Assembly: GCF_016097555.1 (NCBI RefSeq)
Contig: NC_054699.1
Span: 5,723,197-5,787,196 of the forward strand
Origin: Gigantopelta aegis
Taxonomy: Eukaryota > Mollusca > Gastropoda > Neomphalida > Peltospiridae
Direction: 5' to 3'
DNA: 64,000 nucleotides
The translations under genes and the position numbers were made by a program. Positions 30,485 through 41,186 of the stretch are shown here, piece by piece. Positions within the stretch are counted from its first letter, which is position 1; every line of letters begins with the position of its first letter. The notes under the pieces were generated by a model that was not told where the DNA came from, did no database searches, and worked only from the letters and a program-made list of their open reading frames with translations.

Positions 30485-31862
30485 TCTGATTGTATGACTG
30501 CGTCTTACCGTGGTGGTGTGTCTGTCTCTATCCGATTGTGTGACTGCGTCTTACCGTGGTGGTGTGTCTGTCTCTATCCGATTGTGTGACTGCGTCTTAC
30601 CGTTGTGGTGTGTCTGTCTCAATCCGATTGTGTGACTGCGTCTTACCGTGGTGGTGTGTCTGTCTCTATCGGATTGTGTGACTGCGTCTTGCCGTGGTGG
30701 TGTGTCTGTCTCTATCGGATTGTGTGACTGCGTCTTGCCGTGGTGGTGTGTCTGTCTCTATCGGATTGTGTGACTGCGTCTTGCCGTGGTGGTGTGTCTG
30801 TCTCTATCGGATTGTGTGACTGCGTCTTGCCGTGGTGGTGTGTCTGTCTCTATCGGATTGTGTGACTGCGTCTTGCCGTGGTGGTGTGTCTGTCTCTATC
30901 GGATTGTGTGACTGCGTCTTGCCGTGGTGGTGTGTCTGTCTCTATCCGATTGTGTGACTGCGTCTTGCCGTGGTGGTGTGTCTGTCTCTATCTGATTGTG
31001 TGACTGCGTCTTGCCGTGGGTGTGTGTCTGTATCTGATTGTGCGTCTGCGTCTTGCCGTGGATGTGTCTGTCTGTATCTGATTGTGCGTCTGCGTCTTGT
31101 CGTGGGTGTGTCTGTCTGTCTATATCTGATTGTGCGTCTGCGTCTTGCCGTGGGTGTGTGTCTGTCTGTATCTGATTGTGCGCCTGCGTCGTGCCGTGTG
31201 TGTGTGTGTCTGTATCTGAATGTGCGTCTGCGTCTTGCCGTAGGTGTGTCTGTCTGTATCTGATTGTGCGTCTGCGTCTTGCCGTGGGTGTGTGTCGGTC
31301 TGTATTTGATTGTGCGTCTGCGTCTTGTCGTGGGTGTGTCGGTCTGTATCTGATTGTGCGTCTGCGTCTTGCCGTGTGTGTGTGTGTGTCTGTCTGTATC
31401 CGATTGTGCGTCTGCGTCTTGTCGTGGGTGTGTCTGTCTGTATCTGATTGTGAGTCTGCGTCTTGTCGTGGGTGTGTCTGTCTGTATGTGATTGTGCGTC
31501 TGCGTCATGCCGTGGGTGTCTGTCTCTATCTGATTGTGCGTCTGCGTCTTGCCGTGGGTGTGTCTGTCTGTATCTGATCGTGCGTCTGCATCTTGCCGTG
31601 GGTGTGTCTGTCTGTATCGGATTGTGTGTCTGCGTCTTGTCGTGGGTGTATCTGACTGTGTGTCTGCGTCTTGCCGTGGGTGTTTGTCTGTATCTGACTG
31701 TGTCTACGTCTTGCCGTGGGTGTGTTTGTCTGTATCGGATTGTGCGTCTGCGTCTTGTCGTGGGTGTGTCTGTCTGTATCTGACTACGTGTCTGCGTCTT
31801 GCCGTGGGTGTGTGTCTGTATCTGATTGTGTGTCTGCGTCTTGCCGTGGTGGTGTGTCTGTT
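30485..31862 (+). repeat. Minisatellite, 46-bp then about 44-bp units
   Basis: About 30 units built on 'gtctgcgtcttgccgtgggt' and 'gtctgtctgtatctgattg'. The first third has uniform 46-bp units; later units vary. Both strands are open for over 100 codons, but this is a consequence of the repeat, and no protein family is indicated. Confidence 0.93.
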
Positions 31863-31931
31863 TGTATTTGATGGTGTGTTTAATTGTGATGTTTAACTGT
31901 GATGTTTAATTTTTGTTTCTCTTTCTTTTTT

Positions 31932-32216
31932 GGAGTGGTCATAACTCGGTGATAAAGCGCTAGCATGATGATCATCGGTGGGCCCATTGGGCTATTTCTC
32001 GTTTCAGCCAGTGTACCACGACTGGTACATCAAAGGCCGTGGTATGTGTTATCCTGTCTGTGGGATGTTGCATAATAAAAGATCCCCTGCTACTAATGGA
32101 AAAATGTATCGGGTTTCCTCTATAAGACTATATGTTAGAATTACCAAATATTTGACATCCAATAGCCGATGATTAATTAATCAATGTGCTCTAGTGGTGT
32201 CATTAAACAAAACACA
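31932..32216 (+). mobile_element. SINE, type B
   Basis: Shortened head, then 'gtgggcccattgggctattt', body and tail 'gtgctctagtggtgtcatta'. It is preceded by 'tttgtttctctttcttttttggagtggtcat', also found before MGC copy 2 at about 15905. Confidence 0.88.
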
Positions 32217-32224
32217 TTTTTACT

Positions 32225-32408
32225 TTCTTTTTCTTTTCCATGTGAGTGCCAGTAACAGCGCTCACCTGAGGTCGCTTGATCCGTTATCGATATTGCTCCT
32301 CCATCACCTCGGAATTTTTCCCGTTCTAACCAGCTCCCCACTAATAGTACATCAAATGCCGTGATAGTATGTGCTGTCCTGTAAAGTTCATATAAAAGAT
32401 TTCTTGTT
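32225..32408 (+). mobile_element. SINE fragment, degraded
   Basis: 'gctcacctgaggtcgcttgat' and 'agttcatataaaagattt' match the alternative head and body weakly. Confidence 0.5.
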
Positions 32409-32450
32409 CATTCATTCATGTAGTTACTTCCGTGGTTATATCCAATTAAG

Positions 32451-32715
32451 CGGTTGGGACGTAGCCCACTGGTAAACCGCTCGCTTGATGCGCGGTCGGT
32501 CTAGGATCGATCCCCGTCGGTGGGCCCATTGGGCTATTTCTCGTTTCAGCCAGTGCACTACGACTGGTATATCAAAGGCCGTGGTATGTGTTATCCTGTC
32601 TGTGGGATGGTGCATATAAAAGACCCCTTGCAACTAATGGAAAAATGTAGCGTGTTTTCTAGCCATGACTGTGTTAAAATGACCATATGTATGACATCCA
32701 ATAGCCGATGATTAA
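32451..32715 (+). mobile_element. SINE, type B, split by a hAT-like insertion
   Basis: Head 'gggacgtagcccactggtaa' through 'aatagccgatgattaa'. The last 45 bp of its tail ('atcaatgtgctccagtcgtg') lie at 33865-33908, beyond the insertion. Confidence 0.9.
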
Positions 32716-33856
32716 CAGTGTTCTCGTGGCTCCATTTAAGCGGGGCGGCCCACCCTGCTATTGCATTTTGCCGCCCTCCTTTCACGTTCTCCGCCTTCTT
32801 TTATTTTTCTGCGCCCCTCTTTATTTTCCAGCACCCTATTATATTTTCCAGCACCTAACTCCGCTATTTCCAAATTCACACTTTTTTCCACACATAAAAA
32901 ACCCCACAACTATTAGTCTGCCCACTGGACATCAAAGGAAACAAGCAGCGTTGTGTACGAAAAAGCAACTGACGAAACATTTACGACGGTTACCGTAACA
33001 TAATTTAATAGTATTTTTAACAGCCTCTATTTTGTCCTATACCTGTATTCATTTGTATGTTTAATACAAACAATAAAAGTTATATTTTATTTGAGCAATG
33101 AAAACATTTTAATTTTTTATGGATTCGGCAATCTCCGACTGGAAAACCCCCACTTATTTGGCGCCAAAGTTGTCACGTGATCAGAACGGTCACTCTATCT
33201 TTTGTTTCCACTAACTGTCGTCTGATATTTTGTCCTCAGTTACAGATATAATTGATTGTAACTGACGATTTTTACTTTCTGTCATTTCTGTCATTCTGTT
33301 TATTCAGCAGTTCAAAAAATTATAACATTGTGAACTTTTCATTTTGGGGGGATATCACCGCTTATAAAATCAACGGAAGTGGTAGTGTTTGGCGTTAAAA
33401 TCATTCATCTTGGGTACCAAAATAATATATACACCGCCACTACAAAACAAAGTTGGCGATATTTTATCACAGCGATCGATTCATTCGATGAAGATGAGAA
33501 TAAAAAAAAAAATTCGACATTAGGGGATCACACATGTCTTTTTTGTTTTTCGTGTATCTTGAAATCTTTATTAAAATAATATTAAAACTTTGATCGGTTC
33601 AGCAAAACCGGAACTTCCAGTGAATATCAGACCGATAACATCTTCGGTTCAGTTAAAAGACGAGTCTGCTTCTATTTCGTCTAAACATTTTGTAATCAAA
33701 ATAAGGAGTATGTCTTTCCACAAAGTCTATCAACACACAACAACATGGTAACCACCAAGCTTCCTACCCCCCCCCCCCCCCCTTTTTTTTTTTTTTTTGA
33801 AGGGTGTGGTGCTGCTGGGGCCGCCCTCCTTTAATTTTCACCCATCGAGAACACTG
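32716..33856. mobile_element. hAT-like non-autonomous insertion in a SINE
   Basis: Ends CAGTGTTCTCG and CGAGAACACTG are exact inverted repeats. The flanking octets 'atgattaa' and 'aaatttaa' agree at six of eight positions, which fits a decayed 8-bp duplication. Both ends are rich in 'gccgccctcctt' blocks. It is 1.14 kb without a domain-bearing frame, so it is a deletion derivative. A C/T run lies at 33770-33799. Confidence 0.82.
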
Positions 33857-33864
33857 AAATTTAA

Positions 33865-33908
33865 TATATCAATGTGCTCCAGTCGTGTCGTTAAACAAAA
33901 CAAATTTT
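33865..33908 (+). mobile_element. SINE tail, continuation of the copy at 32451
   Basis: 'atcaatgtgctccagtcgtg' and 'tcgttaaacaaaacaaa' complete the split SINE. Confidence 0.88.
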
Positions 33909-33911
33909 CGT

Positions 33912-33934
33912 TATATATATATATATATATATAT
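33912..33934. repeat. (TA)n microsatellite
   Basis: Short TA run. Confidence 0.9.
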
Positions 33935-33937
33935 CCA

Positions 33938-34175
33938 ATTAAGGTTTAAGCACGTTGTCCTGGGAACACACCTCAGCCATCTGGACTATCCAGGACAATT
34001 GGCCAGTTGTTAGAGACAAGTCGGTGTAGTAGTGGCCTTGCACTTATGAACTTGCTCTGGGTGAAAAAATGTAGCGGGTTTCTTCTCTAAGACTATATGT
34101 TAGAATTAACAAATGTTGGACATCTAGTAGCCGATGATTAATTAATCAACGTGCTCTACCGTTAAACAAAACAAA
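33938..34175 (+). mobile_element. SINE, type-B tail with a fourth head type
   Basis: The head 'aattaaggtttaagcacgtt' and 'acacctcagccatctggact' is also seen near 63280. It lacks the usual body and joins directly to 'aaaaatgtagcgggtttctt' and the type-B tail. Confidence 0.7.
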
Positions 34176-34224
34176 TGTTTTACGAATGTTAAATAGAGAG
34201 ACAGGATGTACCTTTATGGTAGAT

Positions 34225-34298
34225 AGCTCGAGGGCCGTCTAGCCCTCCCTTATTGATGTTACATATTAGTAAGGGGAGGGCTAGAGGTTACTCGAGCT
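34225..34298. repeat. Hairpin, about 28-bp arms
   Basis: 'agctcgagggccgtctagcc' and its inverted partner 'ggctagaggttactcgagct' are imperfect arms around an 18-bp loop. Confidence 0.7.
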
Positions 34299-34299
34299 A

Positions 34300-34420
34300 A
34301 GTTGTAGAGCGCTCACCTGAGGTGCGATTGGTTGTTGGATCGATTCCTCTCGGTGGACTCATTTGGATATTTGAACTATTCTCACGTTACAAATAGGAGG
34401 CCTACTTACCGCGTACCGAG
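34300..34420 (+). mobile_element. SINE head fragment
   Basis: 'gtagagcgctcacctgaggt' and 'tggatcgattcctctcggtg' are tRNA-like A and B boxes. Confidence 0.6.
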
Positions 34421-34490
34421 TACATATAATGCCGAAGCAGGCCTATGTAGGCCTACTGTCCTGTCTGAAGGAACTTAAGCGTACGATACA

Positions 34491-34785
34491 GGTGGTGGGG
34501 TGGGGCAACTGCCTTCCTAGTGCTGGAGCAAAACATCAAATTCGGGCAAAAATTATACAGATATTCGGGCAAAAATGTACTAACCTGAAACCTTTTTACT
34601 GTGAATTTCAATCATTCTACCCTCAAAATTAGTTGTAATCCATGTGGAAATGCGTAGTGGTTCGTGTACAACCCTATATAGCTGTTTGGTGGTAATAATA
34701 ATATGAATAAATGTTGTTATACAGGAAGTCCCCCCTCCCCCCCCCCCACCCCGACAAAAATGGTAGCCCGTACGTCTGTGTGTGG
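34491..34785 (+). repeat. Dispersed repeat R5, copy 2
   Basis: 'attctaccctcaaaattagt' and 'tggtagcccgtacgtctgtg' match the copy at 42.1 kb closely. Confidence 0.7.
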
Positions 34786-35774
34786 GGAAAGTGCAACACT
34801 ATTATACGTAGGCCTACATTTGAAGACCACTGACATCACTGTCTTTCACTTGTTCGTAAAAGCAAGGTTAAAACGAGCGAAGAAAGTAAGACTGAGCTTA
34901 ACCCACTCATGAAAAGGCACATTTCTGAATGCCCTTTTTTTTTCAAAGACTGTAATTTGAAAAACTATACGACTAAACGTTTCACTCACCGAAACACGTA
35001 ACGTAGGCCTACTTAACAATATTTATGGCTGATTCTTGCTACAGTTTTGCACGCACATGCGGGAAACTTTTCTACATAGTAGCCAGTTTAGTTCTCATTT
35101 GACGTAGAATTACTAATAAAAAGATAGCTATTTGGATAACAACTTTCTGTTTATGAATATTGATATACTTTAGAACCGAATGATTTGTAATATGCTCACC
35201 GAATCTGGTCTCCCCATGGCACGTCCAAAGTCTTGATTTTCAGATTAATATCAAGTTTCAGGTTGCAGAGAAGTAAATTGACCACGAAGATAATCCTTTT
35301 AAAATACACCCCATATTTGAATAAAATAATTTATGAGTTTGAAAATAGGTAAGAAATTAGATCTTTGACAGGAATTGCACCTACATTTATGGTGCACAAT
35401 TGTGTTGAATGAGATCTCACTTTCCATGAGTGATTTGTACATACCGAGTATGAATACATGGTCGGGGTGGAGAGACTTCCTAGCAGCCGTGAAATGGCAA
35501 ACTGGAGGTGCCTCCAAATATGAAAGATTATTTCCAGATTTAGGTTGACATCACTCAGTTCAGACATACTTGCTGCATAAAACAAGGACTAGCCATCATC
35601 ACTACATGTGTGAGTCACCTGGAAAAATTCTCTTTTTCTCTTTTTTTGTTTTAATTTATGTTAATATGGTGGACAGTATGTTATGATTTACATCGCTGCT
35701 ACCTGAGTATCATTTGCTGCTGTTAAGTACTTTTACAGTTTCCTATGTGGCAGCAACGAATTTCTTCTTTTATA
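34786..35774. other. No gene seen
   Basis: Ordinary AT-rich sequence. The longest frames (72 and 84 codons, minus) have no recognisable domain. Confidence 0.5.
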
Positions 35775-35940
35775 TGCTTCGGTCTAGGATCGATCCCCGT
35801 CCCTTGGCCCTTTGGGGTATTTCTCAGAATCTCGTTCCAGCCAATGATCCACGGTTGGTGTAACCAATGTCGTGGCATGTACTATCCAGTCTGTGGGATG
35901 GTTCATATAAAAGATACCTTGCTACATAATGGACTTTGAC
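35775..35940 (+). mobile_element. SINE fragment, degraded
   Basis: 'ggtctaggatcgatccccgt' followed by the body to 'catataaaagataccttgct'. Confidence 0.75.
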
Positions 35941-36189
35941 ACCATATAACTATGAATGAAAATTTTCTTTTTATTTATTTCTTGTATATTCTGGGTCAAG
36001 TGTGGAAATAAACTAATTAATGTGTTAGGGTGTTACTAAGCAAACATTCCCTTCGTTGCTTACGGCTGGCTGAATATAGGTGTGGCTTCAGACAGACACC
36101 CCCTCAGTCCCCTCCCCAGGTATCACCACCAATAAGCAAACCTATGAATACAATACAAATGTATCAATAATCAGTTATTCAACTATTTG

Positions 36190-36471
36190 CTAAAAACCAA
36201 TACTAAACCCACCGAACCACGACGCGCTGTTGGTGACCGTGTTTATTGTTGTCCCAACATTCGCAATCAATAGCACTTTGCCCTACATCTATAGTATATA
36301 TTTGTTATCGTTGCTATGTACCTTTCTGATGCTCAATAAGGTGTGTCAGTGTATCACAGGTATAATAATGCACGTGTAATAAACAGTCCAAAACTTCCTC
36401 TTATTTTGGGATCTTGTTCGTTTAATAAAATGTAAACCTGTGGAGCTGACCAGAGCTTTTAAACCTCAAAT
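36190..36471 (+). promoter_or_regulatory. Upstream region and noncoding exon of MGC copy 3
   Basis: 'acattcgcaatcaatagcac' and 'tagtatatatttgttat' match the upstream regions at 39.4 and 39.9 kb. The exon-like block 'tgtaaacctgtggagctgac' ends at 36471, followed by the donor GTAAGTACATCA, identical to the other two. The acceptor seen in the 39.6 and 40.1-kb copies is not conserved here, so this exon may be a first exon. The intron to the coding exon is about 360 bp. Confidence 0.58.
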
Positions 36472-36565
36472 GTAAGTACATCAATATATTATACTACTTA
36501 GTCATCCATCCATGTATATATACATCCATCCTTCCTTCCACTTATTTACTCAACTATCCTATCCA

Positions 36566-36720
<155 letters not shown>

Positions 36721-36835
36721 TCCCTCTGTCTTTCTCGACCCCTGACCCCCACCTACACACACACACGCGCGCGTGAGTTAATGGTTTATTTCACAATTTG
36801 ATTGATATTAATCTCTTTTTTTTTTGGCACTTGAG

Positions 36836-37058
36836 AAATGACAGAATGGGGTGTAGTTCGTCGTCTCCTCGCAACCACACGCTCCGTCGTATACCCTACC
36901 CCACGTACCGTCGTACACGAGACATTAGCTCCAGAAACTCGGACGACCAGCTGTCAGCGCATGAAGACGCAAACGTCAATCGCGTCGGCGACACCGTCGA
37001 CAACGTCAGCACGGACGGAACAGATTGTCCGACATCGCATCAGCAACAAGATTCGTGA
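36836..37058 (+). CDS. MGC family copy 3: small acylation-motif protein
   Basis: ATG at 36846, TGA at 37056-37058, 70 residues. It starts MGCSSSSPRN: Gly2, Cys3 and Ser6 again fit myristoylation plus palmitoylation. Residues 17-24 (IPYPTYRR) are a short version of the repeat that has expanded in copy 2. Residues 37-56 read 'LSAHEDANVNRVGDTVDNVS', the family signature, and the end is 'SHQQQDS'. A T-rich tract and 'cacttgag' precede the exon at the same place as in copy 2. An out-of-frame ATG lies 8 nt before the start (ATGACAGAATGG), which could reduce translation; copy 2 has the same ATG closed by a stop. The function is unknown. Confidence 0.6.
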
Positions 37059-37365
37059 CGGAGGTGCATGTGGTAGGGGGTGGGGGTAGAATACAAAGTC
37101 CGACGGTCCAGACGAGACGAAAGACAATATTCTTATAATCTTCTTACCTCCTTGTTGAAAAAAAAAGAAGAGTGTGTGCGATTTTTGGAATTGCACTGGA
37201 AGATCACACGTGTGTGAGAATTTAAACACATTCAATTGGCTGCTCCACCTTGACGTCAAATGAAATTACCACTACTGAAAATGGGTGCAGTTTGGCGTTC
37301 TATGCAAGAGCAAATACGCTCTAAATTATCGCAGTCCAAAAAAGACGTTTAAGTTTTGTAAAAAC
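37059..37365 (+). other. Probable 3' UTR of MGC copy 3
   Basis: Shares 'gacgaaagacaatattct' and a later 'ttggctgctcca' plus 'caaatgaaat' with the 3' region of copy 4 (45.84-45.99 kb), so homology extends past the stop codon. Confidence 0.45.
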
Positions 37366-38567
37366 TTTGGGGGGGGGGGGGGGGGGGGGTTGACGATGGA
37401 ATAAAACAAGAATACTTTGGGATTGACTACCAGTTACCTGATTAACTTTCTGATTCTGTGGACGACCAGTGTTTTTGGATGCAGCAGGGCTTGTGGAATT
37501 TTTATAAAATCCTGTAGCCATGGGATTACTGTTTTAAAACATTTGCTAGCCATGATTAAAAACTTTCTAGCACTACTTTACTTTAAGTTAATAAGTTTTA
37601 CTAATTAACAGTAATAATCGGATATGTCACCTAAAGAGGGAGATATAGCTTTAAAAACATGAACATTGGGTGGTGGCGATGGGGGCAGATATTCATATTT
37701 ACAAAATAAGACTTAACTGCAGCATTTGACCCAAAAACAAATGTGTTAATAGTAACACGAAATGTAGTTTAGTCGTAGATTTACGTTTACGTTCAAAACT
37801 GGGCTTACGATGTTTTGTGAAATTGGGCCATGAACGTTTTGGGAAGAGGTGGAAATATATAAATGAGAACTATTTTTATTAAAAAGTGAATTAATTGAAG
37901 TGGTGTTTTTTCTTCTTCTCCATGTCCTGTTACATATATTGCAACGAGCCCGTGGCAGGAGCGATAAGAGACGTGGAGAGTGGGGGCGCACAGGCATACG
38001 CACACAACATAAAACAAAAAGAAAATGTTTTGGGCCTCAAGTGGAGAGGAGTTCTGAATCCTACGGGCCTGTGTAGTGTGCCGTTCGTAAAGGAATCGGA
38101 CTGAATCTAAATGATAAAACTATCAACACTTTCAAAATCGTAAAAGTTGGGGTGGGGTGGGGTGGGGTGGGGGGGGGTGTTGTTTTTTGTTTTTTTTTGT
38201 GGGTTTTTTTTCAAAGTTTATTATCCCCAGAAAGGAAATACGGTAATTCCAGGGTTGGGGGCCCTGGTATCACTAAACTAACACTATGACAAGACCGCAA
38301 AGGCGATGTTGCCATTTATTCTACGAATCACTATCAGGCGTTTCGTCTGACGGAGGACTGCCACTCCCCATGACGATACACATGCGGCCCTAAATTATTC
38401 CTACATTGCCTGTAAAAGAACTGCAAAAAATTCAAAACATGCCCAAGACTGTAATTTTAAACAGATTTTGTGTTGACATGGGCCCGTGAATCGTAACAGT
38501 GAAGCCATCAGGTGTTGGCGAACGTTGAGCACATCCTGCCCAAATGGCGCCACTCGCCATAAAAGAG
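37366..38567. other. No gene seen; G and T runs
   Basis: A G run at 37368-37389 and GGGGT/T runs at 38148-38212. Short frames have no domain. Confidence 0.5.
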
Positions 38568-38880
38568 AGGCGGGACGTAGCCTAGTGGTAAAGCGCTCGC
38601 TTGATGCGCGGCCGGTCTAGGATCGACACCCGTCGGTGGGCCCATTGGGCTATTTCTCATTCCAACCAGTGCACCACGACTGGTATATCAGAGGCTGTGG
38701 TGTGTGCTTTCATGGCTGTGGGATGGTTCATATAAAAGATCTCTTGCTGCTAATCGAAAAGAGTAGCCCATGAAGTGGCAACAGCGAATTTTCTCTCTAA
38801 ATGATCCTTAACCATATGTCCGACGCCATATAACCGTATATAAAATGTGTTGAGTGCGTCGTTAAATGAAAGGAACATTT
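38568..38880 (+). mobile_element. SINE, type A, nearly complete
   Basis: Head 'gggacgtagcctagtggtaa', B-box region 'aggatcgacacccgtcgg', body and tail 'gtgttgagtgcgtcgttaaa'. Confidence 0.9.
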
Positions 38881-39068
38881 CCTGTTGTCGTACACGATTT
38901 TCACACACACAAAAAAATGAAAAAAGCATGTACATGGTTACAATAAGGTATAGTATCAGACATCGTTTTAGACAGTCGTATGAGGAAACAGTATCTGTCG
39001 ATCAAATGTGATCACACCACTCGTGACCGAGTCACGATGTTACAAGTATTCAATCTGTAAATCACGTA

Positions 39069-39342
39069 TACAATAATGTTAACGACACCACTAGAGCACA
39101 CTGATTTATTAATCATTGGCTATTGGATGTCGAACATTTGGTAATTTTGACATATAGTCTTAGAGAGGAAACCCGCTACAATTTTCTGTTAGGGATCTTT
39201 TATATGCACCATCCCACAGACAGGTGCACTGGCGGGGATAAAAAATAGCCCAATGGGCCCACAGAAGGGGATCGATCTTAGACCGACTACACATCTGGCG
39301 AGCGTTTCACCACTGGGCTACGTCCCGCCCCCCCCCCCCCCC
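39069..39342 (-). mobile_element. SINE, type B, nearly complete
   Basis: 'gttaacgacaccactagagc' through 'gggctacgtcccgcccccc'. Confidence 0.88.
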
Positions 39343-39350
39343 CTAAAAAA

Positions 39351-39701
39351 AAGGCCTAATAAGCCCACTGAACCGAGAATAACGATTGGTATTCCTTAGT
39401 TACTATTGTTGTCCGAGTATTCGCAATCAATAGCACGAGTGGACGACAATGTCTTCATTTTATAATTGTTCTACACCTGTAGTATATATTTGTTATTATA
39501 GTTGCTATGTACGTATTAGATGATGAAATATGTCTGTACATATTGTATATACACACAAGTATTCATATATAATATTTCTCTTTCTCCTGTCACAGAATCT
39601 CGTCCGTGTATTAATATATAAACCTGTAGAATTGTCCAGAGCTTAAGCTTAAAAGTAAGTACATCAATAGACTTATATTATCTATCAAATCATAGCCTAT
39701 A
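39351..39701 (+). promoter_or_regulatory. Upstream region and 59-nt exon of MGC copy 4, first tandem copy
   Basis: Contains 'gtattcgcaatcaatagcac', 'tagtatatatttgttatta', then an acceptor 'tttctcctgtcacag', a 59-nt exon at 39596-39654, and the donor GTAAGTACATCA. Its twin lies 480 bp downstream. I infer noncoding 5' exons spliced to the coding exon at 45560. Confidence 0.58.
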
Positions 39702-39831
39702 TATATATATATAATACTAGACGAGCTTGCCTGGCATACCATTTTTATGAAATGGGTGAACAGACCTACTACACGTTATTTTTCTACGAACTTGGTCAGC
39801 AAGTAAGCAACATCACGTAAGTTGCCCAAAA

Positions 39832-40175
39832 AAGGCCTAATAAGCCCACTGAACCGAGAATAACGATTGGTATCCCTTAGTTACTATTGTTGTCCGAGTA
39901 TTCGCAATCAATAGCACGAGTGGACGACAATGTCTTCATTTTATAATTGTTCTACACCTGTAGTATATATTTGTTATTATAGTTGCTATGTACGTATTAG
40001 ATGATGAAATATGTCTGTATATTATATACACACACAAGTATTCATATATAATATTTCTCTTTCTTCTGTTACAGAATCTCGTCCGTGTGTTAATATATAA
40101 ACCTGTGGAATTGTCCAGAGCTTAAGCTTAAAAGTAAGTACATCAGTAGACTTATATTATCTATCAAATCATAGC

Positions 40176-40180
<5 letters not shown>
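39832..40180 (+). promoter_or_regulatory. Upstream region and 59-nt exon of MGC copy 4, second tandem copy
   Basis: Nearly identical to 39351-39701. The acceptor 'tttcttctgttacag' precedes a 59-nt exon at 40075-40133, followed by GTAAGTACATCA. The splice sites survive in both twins. The two could be alternative or consecutive exons, or the start of a further gene copy whose coding exon is lost. Confidence 0.58.
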
Positions 40181-40221
<41 letters not shown>

Positions 40222-40275
40222 ATGTATATATATATATATATATATATATATCAATGTATATATATATATATATAT
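40178..40275. repeat. (TA)n microsatellite
   Basis: TA runs with 'tcaatg' interruptions. Confidence 0.95.
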
Positions 40276-40360
40276 CCTTTTTATGAAATGAGTGAACAGA
40301 CCTGCTACACGTTATTTTTCTACGAACGTAAATTGCCAAAAGTTATATAATAAATAGATA

Positions 40361-40509
40361 ATTTCATGTTTTTTGTCAAATATGATTTATACCGCATCTC
40401 GTGAAGTTTGCAATCATATCACACTCGTCGAACAAGCGCGACTCGTGACATATGATTGCAACCTTCATTTGATGAGATATAAATCGTATTTGACAAAAAA
40501 ACATGAAAT
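40361..40509. repeat. 149-bp palindrome, MITE-like
   Basis: The arms start 'atttcatgttttttgtcaaa' and end 'tttgacaaaaaaacatgaaa'; pairing is near-perfect over about 65 bp each. It would form a strong hairpin RNA or cruciform. Confidence 0.85.
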
Positions 40510-40760
40510 ATCCTCTCTATATATATATCCATCCCTTCACCTGTCGCTCCATTCATCCATCCATCCATACTCCACCCACCGTCCATCCATCCACCCACCC
40601 ATCAATCTATATTTATCTACCTCATCTGTTACTATCTGTATGTCTGTGTGTCTACCTATCTGTTTTGCTACCTCACATGCCTACCTGCCTTGCTACCTCA
40701 CATGCCTACCTGCCTACTAGCTAGCCCGAGTATTCACACTGTAAGAGAGTTAGACGGATA
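40510..40760. other. CCAT/CTAC-type simple repeats
   Basis: Imperfect 'catccatccatc' and 'ctacctgccttgctacctca' runs; no gene. Confidence 0.75.
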
Positions 40761-40764
40761 TTAA

Positions 40765-41131
40765 AGGGACAGACCCTAGTTTCAGCCAATTGAAAATGCA
40801 TACTAAGTTTAGTTAATCTACAAACCTGTAACACATTTGGATAAAGTTACAAATCAATGAAACATGAGTTTGTGACTTTGAAATGGTGAAATACCCTCTA
40901 AAAATAGACTAAAACTCGACTCCATAACTGTTACTTCTCAGACGCACGTGCGTTTTTAAAAATATGAGAAATGCATTAAATTTAGTGATATTAAAAACAC
41001 CAGGATGATCAAAAACACTTCGAATGTACGGAATTGGGTAATATAAATGTAAAGTATGATTTCAGTTGTCAAAAACGGCTCCAATAGGAAAACAAATATG
41101 ACTTAGTGTTTAAAAACTAGGGTTTGTCCCT
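40765..41131 (+). mobile_element. piggyBac-like MITE (TTAA family 1), complete copy
   Basis: Starts 'agggacagaccctagttt' and ends 'aaactagggtttgtccct', with TTAA on both sides (40761-40764 and 41132-41135). It is 367 bp and non-coding, and is the reference copy for the pieces at 2.9/8.0, 18.3 and 44.9 kb. Confidence 0.9.
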
Positions 41132-41186
41132 TTAATGAAAGCGTCATAACCGTCGAAATGTCCGTCTAGCTGTCTCGGGCTACATA

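Noticed and set aside
30942-31896. Frames of 106-188 codons on both strands
   Set aside because: They arise from the minisatellite, whose unit lacks stop codons. They have no domain and no promoter.
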